A stretch of 23,189 bases of DNA, from contig CAMLLD010000088.1 of NCBI GenBank assembly GCA_946480785.1, positions 1 to 23,189 on the forward strand, written 5' to 3'. The position numbers were made by a program, and so were the translations under genes. This document shows, one piece after another, positions 18,105 through 23,189 of this stretch. The DNA comes from an uncultured Blastocatellia bacterium. GTDB taxonomy: Bacteria; Acidobacteriota; Blastocatellia; Pyrinomonadales; Pyrinomonadaceae. Position 1 is the stretch's first letter. Every line of letters begins with the position of its first letter. The notes under the pieces were generated by a model. It worked only from the letters and a program-made list of their open reading frames with translations. It did not search any database and was not told the DNA's origin.

Positions 18105-18572
18105 ATGGAAAGAGAAAAAGAATTACTGAAGTTGATCAATGTGCTGCGTCGTACGTCACGCATGGCGTTGCAGTCGGAATGGACCGGCGGCAAGGATGAT
18201 GCGGCTGCGTATTGCGTCGATCAATACAATCGCGTGCTCGCGCGGCTCAAGGAACTCGATCCGGGCGTGAGCGTGGTGTTCGAGCCGTTGCCGGCCGGGA
18301 GTTCGTTGACAGTGGTCGCGATGGCTTCGCGCCAGCTCGCGGCGTATTACGAAGACGAGCTTGGACCAGCCAAAGGTTTCGGCGGCGGCGGACGCGGTTA
18401 TGGTTTTGCGGTCGACCCGCGGATGTTTCGCGAGTTTTGGGACAAGTCGGCGCGCGAGTTTGAGGACCTCGGCGAGTTTATTCGCGAGAGCATCGACGAG
18501 TGGCTCAAGCGCAAGAAGGAAACTCACGGCGAGCAAGGTTCAACCGAGAGCGGCAAAAGCGGAACCGTGTAG
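18105..18572 (+). CDS. Conserved protein of unknown function, second copy of the tandem pair
   Basis: 155 aa paralogue of the preceding gene. Shared elements include MEREKE, NVLRR, CVDQYNRVLARLKELDP, and an alanine-rich helix ending AAYYED. A longer C-terminus has a Gly-rich hinge (GFGGGGRGYGF), then an acidic/basic helix with FWDKSAREFEDLGEFIRES and a Lys/Glu tail. The start ATG 18105 is preceded by GGGAGTAGCT, nearly the same ribosome site as the first copy, so the duplication included the leader. An upstream in-frame ATG at 18078 overlaps the first gene and is less likely. The gene ends 1 nt before the convergent GH16-like gene. Confidence 0.82.
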   Translation: MEREKELLKLINVLRRTSRMALQSEWTGGKDDAAAYCVDQYNRVLARLKELDPGVSVVFEPLPAGSSLTVVAMASRQLAAYYEDELGPAKGFGGGGRGYGFAVDPRMFREFWDKSAREFEDLGEFIRESIDEWLKRKKETHGEQGSTESGKSGTV

Positions 18573-18573
18573 T

Positions 18574-19491
18574 TCAGAAGTTACACGGACTCTTCAACGC
18601 CGGCACTTTCGCCGGCACGGTATCACGAAACTTAACCGCTCGTCGTCGCATCGACGCGACTGCGGCTTCGACCTGCTCAGGCGCCAGGGCCGTATCTTTT
18701 TGGAAGAAGACCCAATCGATGTCTTCCTGGTACTGGCGCCGCTCGCTCGACTTCACCATCCCATCGCGCACAAACCAGAGATTGAAATTGATCGACATCG
18801 TGTCTTCGGGATAATACTCGCCGCCATGTTCCGCGAATAACTTACCGTCGATGAAGTAACGGACCTTCCCATCCATCACCTGAGTCACGAGCGTGTGCCA
18901 GCCGGCCTGACTCCCGTTGCTGGTCTGGAACACGTTGTCTTTTTTCCAGTTTGGTTCCGGGCTGAACGTCTCCCACGTCGTGGAATAGAGCGTTGGACCA
19001 TCGATGCCCCAGCCGCCGTTCGGCAAGTACTCCCAATCCAACTCGCTGTAGTCCGGATCCATCGGCGCTTTCAACGGGCTGATCGTGTAGAAGCTTTGCA
19101 CGACCTGATCGCCGTCGGGACCAGAAGCGGGCGCATCGCTGAACCGCACGCGCGCAGCGTAAGTGCCGTCGAGAAACTTGCGCGCCTGGCAGATCTGCGT
19201 TTGCGTCGTGTTGGCCGGTGTGCCATCGGTCGACGAGGACATGCGCAGGAAGCGATTGTTTGCCGCGTCTGCGTCTTTGAGGATCGTGACGCCTTCTTCT
19301 TTCCACGTCGCGCCGGGCACGCCGGGCCAGCCCGCTTCGGTGCGAATGATCCAGCCGTTCTGTTTCAGTTGTTGGTTGCTGGTGTAGCTGAAGTCGTCGA
19401 AGAGCAGTTGTGGCTGAGTCTGCGGAGCTGCGTTGAGCGAAAGCAGTAGGGCGATGACCAAAGCGACTGGGGCGACTGCAAAACTTTTCAT
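18574..19491 (-). CDS. Secreted GH16-like (concanavalin-fold) protein
   Basis: 305 aa with a signal peptide (MKSFAVAPVALVIALLLSLN, cleavage near AAPQ). The GH16 catalytic signature ExDxE is present as Glu150-Leu-Asp152-Trp-Glu154 in SELDWEYLP. Flanking strands such as GTYAARVRFSD and GWHTLVTQVMDGKVRYFIDG fit a beta-jelly-roll glucanase or galactanase fold. It would hydrolyse an external polysaccharide; the target is not readable. The ATG at 19491 is chosen since AGGAGAAACT lies immediately upstream; a further 24 in-frame upstream codons overlap the divergent gene. It is divergent from the GAF gene, with only 47 nt between starts. Confidence 0.82.
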   Translation of the reverse strand: MKSFAVAPVALVIALLLSLNAAPQTQPQLLFDDFSYTSNQQLKQNGWIIRTEAGWPGVPGATWKEEGVTILKDADAANNRFLRMSSSTDGTPANTTQTQICQARKFLDGTYAARVRFSDAPASGPDGDQVVQSFYTISPLKAPMDPDYSELDWEYLPNGGWGIDGPTLYSTTWETFSPEPNWKKDNVFQTSNGSQAGWHTLVTQVMDGKVRYFIDGKLFAEHGGEYYPEDTMSINFNLWFVRDGMVKSSERRQYQEDIDWVFFQKDTALAPEQVEAAVASMRRRAVKFRDTVPAKVPALKSPCNF

Positions 19492-19538
19492 AGTTTCTCC
19501 TGCGGGCGTAGAATTGCAGCCCAGGAGAGTATACCGAA

Positions 19539-20147
19539 ATGGCTGACGAGAAAGAGACCCCACTTGCTTCAGCGCCTACTCAGCAACTGCCCGCGCTCGA
19601 AACGCTCGCCCAGAACGACGATCCGAAATTTGCCGCCGAGCAGCAACGCATCGAAGAGTTGATCGACGCCGACGCGCCGTTGTACGAGATTCTTTCCGAG
19701 CTCGTCTTGATGATCGAAGCGCAGTCGCCGGAAATGCTCTGCTCGATACTGCTGCTCAGCAACGACGGCAATCACGTGCGACACGCAGTCGCGCCGAGCC
19801 TCGCGCCGGATTACGTGAAGGCCATCGATGGCAGCCCGATTGGACCAAAGCACGGCTCGTGCGGCACCGCGATGTTTCGCGGCAAACCGGTGATCGTTAC
19901 GAACATCGCTACCGACCCGCTCTGGGACGACTACCGTGAATACGCGCGCATGATCGAGATGGCGGCGTGCTGGTCCACGCCGATCCTGTCGAGCAAAGGG
20001 AAGGTGCTTGGTTCGTTTGCGATGTACTACCGCGAAGCGCGTGGTCCAAAACCGCAAGAGCAGCGGCTGACGGACGTTGCTACGAGGCTCGCAGCGCGCG
20101 CGATCGAACACGCCGTCGCGCGCGAGCGTGCCGCAAATCAAAACTGA
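19539..20147 (+). CDS. Stand-alone GAF-domain protein
   Basis: 202 aa. After about 35 N-terminal residues, a GAF domain covers about 40-195. Typical blocks are HGSCGTAMFRGKPVIVTNIATD, split around residues 105-127 (HGSCGTAMFRG and PVIVTNIATDPLWDDY), and ACWSTPILSSKGKVLGSFAMYY. This subtype is common as sensor modules of histidine kinases and diguanylate cyclases, but here no output domain is fused, so it must act on another protein or merely bind a ligand. A Cys in SCGTA and another in ACWSTP are conserved in the family. The ribosome site AGGAG (19523-19527) lies 11 nt upstream. The next gene begins 18 nt downstream. Confidence 0.88.
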   Translation: MADEKETPLASAPTQQLPALETLAQNDDPKFAAEQQRIEELIDADAPLYEILSELVLMIEAQSPEMLCSILLLSNDGNHVRHAVAPSLAPDYVKAIDGSPIGPKHGSCGTAMFRGKPVIVTNIATDPLWDDYREYARMIEMAACWSTPILSSKGKVLGSFAMYYREARGPKPQEQRLTDVATRLAARAIEHAVARERAANQN

Positions 20148-20165
20148 CAAGAAAACCTCCCGGCC

Positions 20166-22646
20166 ATGGAAACACTAATCAAAGACATTCGCTACGGACT
20201 TCGCAGTCTGTTGAAACGACCCGGTTTCACTGCGATTGCCATCATCACGCTCGCGCTTGGTATCGGCGCATCCACGTCGATCTTCAGCGTTGTCGATGCA
20301 GTGCTGTTACGGCCGCTGCCTTATCCGCACGCCGAACAGATCGTTCAACTGCGCGAAGTCAACGAGAAGGGAACGAAGATCGCGTTTGCGGAGCCGAACT
20401 TTGTTGACGTTCGCACGCGCAATCACACGCTCGATGGCGTCGCGCAGTACGGCGGACGGTTAACGACCGTGACCGGCGGCAGTGAGCCGGTGCGTGCGTT
20501 GACGTATTCCGTGTCGAGTGATTTTTTCCGTGTGCTCGGAACGCCCGCGCTCGTGGGCCGCACGTTTTTACCGGACGAGCAAAAGCCGGGCGGCGCGCCG
20601 GTCGCTGTTGTCAGTTACGGTTTCTGGCAACGTCTCCTCGGCGCGAAATCGGATCTGACGGGAATCACGTTGCACGTGATGGACCAGAACGTTGCTGTGG
20701 TTGGAGTGATGCCGCCGGAGTTTGCGTTTCCCGCGAATGCTGAAGTCTGGATTCCGCGCGAACTGTTTCCGGCGCAGGTGTCGCGCTCGGCGCATAACTG
20801 GAGCGTCGTCGCGCGAACGCGTCCCGGTGTGTCGATCGATCAGGCAAAGAGTGATGTGAGTGCGATCGGGAAACAGCTCAAACAGGAATATGGCAAAGAC
20901 GTGGACGCGGTGGATTTCACGGCCGTGCCGCAGCAGGAATGGATGGTCGGGAATGTTCGGGGTGCGCTGCTGGTGATCTTCGCCGCGGTCGGGTTTCTGT
21001 TGGTCGTTGCGTGTGCGAACGTCGCGAACCTGTTGTTGGCCCAGGTCACAGCGCGTCAACGAGACTTCGCCGTGCGCTCGGCGCTGGGCGCGACCCGCTT
21101 GCGGCTCGCGCGACAGTTCGTTACGGAAAACGTGTTGCTGGTTTTGATTGCCGGAGCTTGCGGCGTGCTGTTGTCGTTTTGGGGCGTCAATCTTTTGCTG
21201 AGCCTGAATCAACAGGGCTTGCCGCGCATGGCAGAGATCGGTGTCGATACGCGGGCGGTTGGTTTCACGGTTGGCTTGTCGTTGTTGATTGGCGCGGTGC
21301 TCGGCATCGTGCCGGTGCTGCGGTTTTCACCGCGACATTTGGAAACGAGTTTGCGAGAAACGAGCGCCGGCGCACGTGGTTATGCGGGCCAACGTTTGCG
21401 CAGTCTTTTGGTGGTGGCGCAGATGGCGCTCACGGTGGTGCTGCTCGCGGCTGCGGGTTTGTTGGGAAAGAGTTTTTATCGGCTGATGCAGATCGATCCC
21501 GGGTTTAGTACCGACAGCGCGGTCGCGATGGAGTTGTCGTTGCCCGACGCGCCTGCGGACGAGAATCGCTACAAGGCTTTGATGCAGGCGTACAAGCGAC
21601 TGATCGAGCAGGGCGTGGCGCCTGAAGAGCGCGCGCAGCTTAGTCCGGCCGAAGAAAGGCAGCGACTGTTTCAAGCGCAACTGCTCGAGCGTTTGAGTGC
21701 GACGCCGGGAGTCGTTTCGGTGGGAACGATCAGCGCGCTGCCTTTGTCCGGCGGTGGACCGGATGGAAGGTTTCTCATCAACAACGATCCGTCGCGCACT
21801 GGACAGGCTGATTATCGTCTCGCGACTGCCGGCTATTTTGCGGCGCTGCGGATTCCGGTGTTGCGCGGGCGGATGTTCGATGCGAGCGACAAGTTTGAAG
21901 GGCCGAACGCGGCGGTGGTGAGTCAGTCGCTGGCGCAGAAGTATTGGCCCAACGAAGATCCGATCGGGCAGACGATTCAGTTCGGTAACATGGACGGCGA
22001 CTTGCGATTGCTGCACATCGTCGGAGTCGTTGGCGATATACACGATAATGGTGTGGATGCGGCGATGCTGCCGACGGTTTATGCGAATGCGTTGCAGCGG
22101 TTGCCGTCGTCGAATTGGACCGTGGTCGCGCGCGCGCAGAGTGAGCCTGCGGCTTTGGTTCCGGTGATGCGCGGCGTGGTGCGTTCGCTCGATCCGCAAC
22201 TGCCGTTGAAGTTTCGCACGTTGGACCAGGTGTTCTCGTCGTCAATCAGTCAGCGGCGGTTTAGTCTCGTGATCTTCGGTGTGTTTGCGGCCACGGCGTT
22301 GTTGTTGGCGGCGATGGGAATTTACGGGATCACTGCGTATGCGGTGGCGCAACGCACGCAGGAGATTGGCATCCGCATGGCGCTTGGCGCGCAAATGCGC
22401 GACGTGCTCAGGCTCGTGTTGAAGCATGCGCTGTTGCTGGTTGGGATTGGTGGCGTTATCGGATTGATCGGCGCGTATGCGGCGCGAAATGTTTTGCGAA
22501 GTTTCTTGTTTGAAGTCACGCCGACGGATTTCACGGTGTTCGTTGCGGTGCCGGTGGTGTTGTTTTTGGTGGCGCTGGTGGCGTGTGTGGTGCCGGCGCG
22601 CAGAGCGACGAAGGTTGATCCGCTGGTGGCGTTGCGACACGAGTAG
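20166..22646 (+). CDS. Acidobacterial-type MacB/FtsX-family permease (ADOP)
   Basis: 826 aa. The first helix is in FTAIAIITLALGIGASTSIFS with the family's SVVDAVLLRPLPYP following. A MacB-like periplasmic domain spans about 50-250 and an FtsX-type helix bundle about 265-400 (VACANVANLLLAQVTARQRDFA). A second periplasmic domain and a second FtsX bundle follow at about 697-826, ending in PARRATKVDPLVALRHE. These duplicated orphan permeases are a hallmark of Acidobacteriota and often lack a partner ATPase nearby, as here: the only ATPase in the window belongs to a different ABC-2 system. It may export a molecule or signal stress in the envelope; the real partner and substrate are unknown. The ribosome site is weak. 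Confidence 0.92.
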   Translation: METLIKDIRYGLRSLLKRPGFTAIAIITLALGIGASTSIFSVVDAVLLRPLPYPHAEQIVQLREVNEKGTKIAFAEPNFVDVRTRNHTLDGVAQYGGRLTTVTGGSEPVRALTYSVSSDFFRVLGTPALVGRTFLPDEQKPGGAPVAVVSYGFWQRLLGAKSDLTGITLHVMDQNVAVVGVMPPEFAFPANAEVWIPRELFPAQVSRSAHNWSVVARTRPGVSIDQAKSDVSAIGKQLKQEYGKDVDAVDFTAVPQQEWMVGNVRGALLVIFAAVGFLLVVACANVANLLLAQVTARQRDFAVRSALGATRLRLARQFVTENVLLVLIAGACGVLLSFWGVNLLLSLNQQGLPRMAEIGVDTRAVGFTVGLSLLIGAVLGIVPVLRFSPRHLETSLRETSAGARGYAGQRLRSLLVVAQMALTVVLLAAAGLLGKSFYRLMQIDPGFSTDSAVAMELSLPDAPADENRYKALMQAYKRLIEQGVAPEERAQLSPAEERQRLFQAQLLERLSATPGVVSVGTISALPLSGGGPDGRFLINNDPSRTGQADYRLATAGYFAALRIPVLRGRMFDASDKFEGPNAAVVSQSLAQKYWPNEDPIGQTIQFGNMDGDLRLLHIVGVVGDIHDNGVDAAMLPTVYANALQRLPSSNWTVVARAQSEPAALVPVMRGVVRSLDPQLPLKFRTLDQVFSSSISQRRFSLVIFGVFAATALLLAAMGIYGITAYAVAQRTQEIGIRMALGAQMRDVLRLVLKHALLLVGIGGVIGLIGAYAARNVLRSFLFEVTPTDFTVFVAVPVVLFLVALVACVVPARRATKVDPLVALRHE

Positions 22647-22673
22647 TTTAGTTTACGTTTATTAGGATTGAAG

Positions 22674-23189
22674 ATGGCTAACGAAAACAGGGCTGGGAAC
22701 CGACAAGCGTACTTGTTCGATCTCGACGGCACGCTCATCGACAGCGTGTATCAGCACGTACTCGCGTGGCGTGAAGCGTTGGAGGAGGGTGGGATTCATC
22801 TTGCCGTCTGGCGCATTCATCGTCAGATAGGGATGAGTGGCGGTCTCTTCGTTAACGCGTTGGCGCGCGAGATTGGAAAAAGCGTTACACCGGAAGAGGC
22901 GGAACGGATTCACCAAACACACGGTGAGGCGTTCAAGCGTTACGCGTCGCAGGTGCGGCCGCTGCCGGGCGCGGCGGAGTTGTTGGCGTATCTGACGAAG
23001 GCGGGAGTGCCGTGGGCCATCGCGACGAGTGGCCGCTTTCAAAGCGCGAAGCTCTCGCTGCATCTGCTCGGCGTTGAAGAGGACGTGCCGCTGATCACGC
23101 GCGACATGGTGAAGCGCGCGATGAAGCTCCGGAAGGGGCGCACGCTCTTCTTCGTCGACATCGCGGTGCCGCGGAACGTCGACCCGGCG
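22674..23189 (+). CDS. HAD-superfamily phosphatase, 5' part, running into foreign-looking sequence (partial)
   Basis: 172 codons are visible, with no stop before the window end. Motif I is FDLDGTLIDS (Asp16, Asp18), the cap domain is helical, and motif II is ATSGR (Thr118). Residues up to about 140 (LGVEEDVPLITRD) follow beta-phosphoglucomutase-like HAD hydrolases, where motif III normally follows as AKPDPDLF. Here that motif is absent and the frame instead continues as a HemA-like segment. The start ATG has AGGAT upstream and lies 27 nt after the permease stop, so the two may be co-transcribed. Either the gene is real but joined wrongly here, or it is a fused or broken gene. Confidence 0.7.
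   Translation, partial: MANENRAGNRQAYLFDLDGTLIDSVYQHVLAWREALEEGGIHLAVWRIHRQIGMSGGLFVNALAREIGKSVTPEEAERIHQTHGEAFKRYASQVRPLPGAAELLAYLTKAGVPWAIATSGRFQSAKLSLHLLGVEEDVPLITRDMVKRAMKLRKGRTLFFVDIAVPRNVDPA
23091..23189 (+). other. Glutamyl-tRNA reductase (HemA)-like segment joined in frame to the HAD gene
   Basis: The translation from about 23091 ends MKLRKGRTLFFVDIAVPRN and then VDPA. FVDIAVPR(N/D)(V/I)xP is the well-known block of bacterial glutamyl-tRNA reductase, preceded there by a segment like MVERALKSRR. All 37 codons from 23079 to the end have G or C in the third position, against 14 of the first 20 codons of the HAD gene. The likely crossover is in a short region (ITRDMVKRA) that resembles both families. 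A contig-end chimera is the simplest explanation. Confidence 0.65.

Noticed and set aside
18599..18616. GCCGGC-ACTTTC-GCCGGC hairpin as a terminator
   Set aside because: It lies inside the end of the GH16-like coding region and has no T tract on either side.
21327..22199. 290-codon open frame antisense to the permease
   Set aside because: Low-complexity Arg/His/Gln-rich shadow of the conserved permease gene.

Overview
The window looks like a bacterial chromosome segment from an Acidobacteriota member, most likely Blastocatellia. I infer this from the acidobacterial-type orphan MacB-like permease at the right end, the many paired ECF sigma and regulatory genes, and moderately high GC with short gene gaps. 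No taxonomic search was possible, so the class is an inference.

Layout. Positions 1-2492 are the 3' two thirds of a 23S rRNA gene, interrupted after the E. coli U1931 equivalent by a 679-nt group I intron (859-1537). The intron carries a LAGLIDADG homing endonuclease gene in its P6 loop. A spacer, a 5S rRNA and a strong intrinsic terminator close the rRNA operon at 2772. Next comes a compact ECF sigma / membrane anti-sigma / Spy-CpxP-like periplasmic sensor cassette (2825-4351), converging on a J-domain protein. A large secreted S9 peptidase with an extra C-terminal domain follows, then a pyridoxamine-oxidase-like protein whose start codon lies in a perfect palindrome, and a Nei/Fpg-type DNA glycosylase.

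Positions 9299-17071 are on the minus strand. They hold a two-gene ABC-2 exporter, a TauD-like dioxygenase joined to it by a degenerate 17-bp tandem repeat that creates a chain of ATGA stop/start overlaps, an AT-richer nuclease-helicase (DUF2075-like) that looks acquired, and a membrane hybrid histidine kinase. Divergent from the kinase is an ECF sigma gene followed by two tandemly duplicated genes of unknown function. Then come a secreted GH16-like protein (minus strand), a stand-alone GAF protein, the orphan permease, and a HAD phosphatase gene that runs off the window.

Most notable points: the bL1931-type group I intron whose helices can be traced base by base; the repeat-built stop/start chain at 11111-11206; the start-codon palindrome at 7835-7873; the sigma plus duplicated-gene operon; and the last ~100 bases, where the HAD reading frame turns into sequence resembling glutamyl-tRNA reductase (HemA) with a codon-usage shift. 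The last looks like a chimeric junction, either an assembly error or a real recombination. I did not find a clearly new multi-gene system; the sigma/duplicated-gene operon and the nuclease-helicase are the best candidates for undescribed biology.
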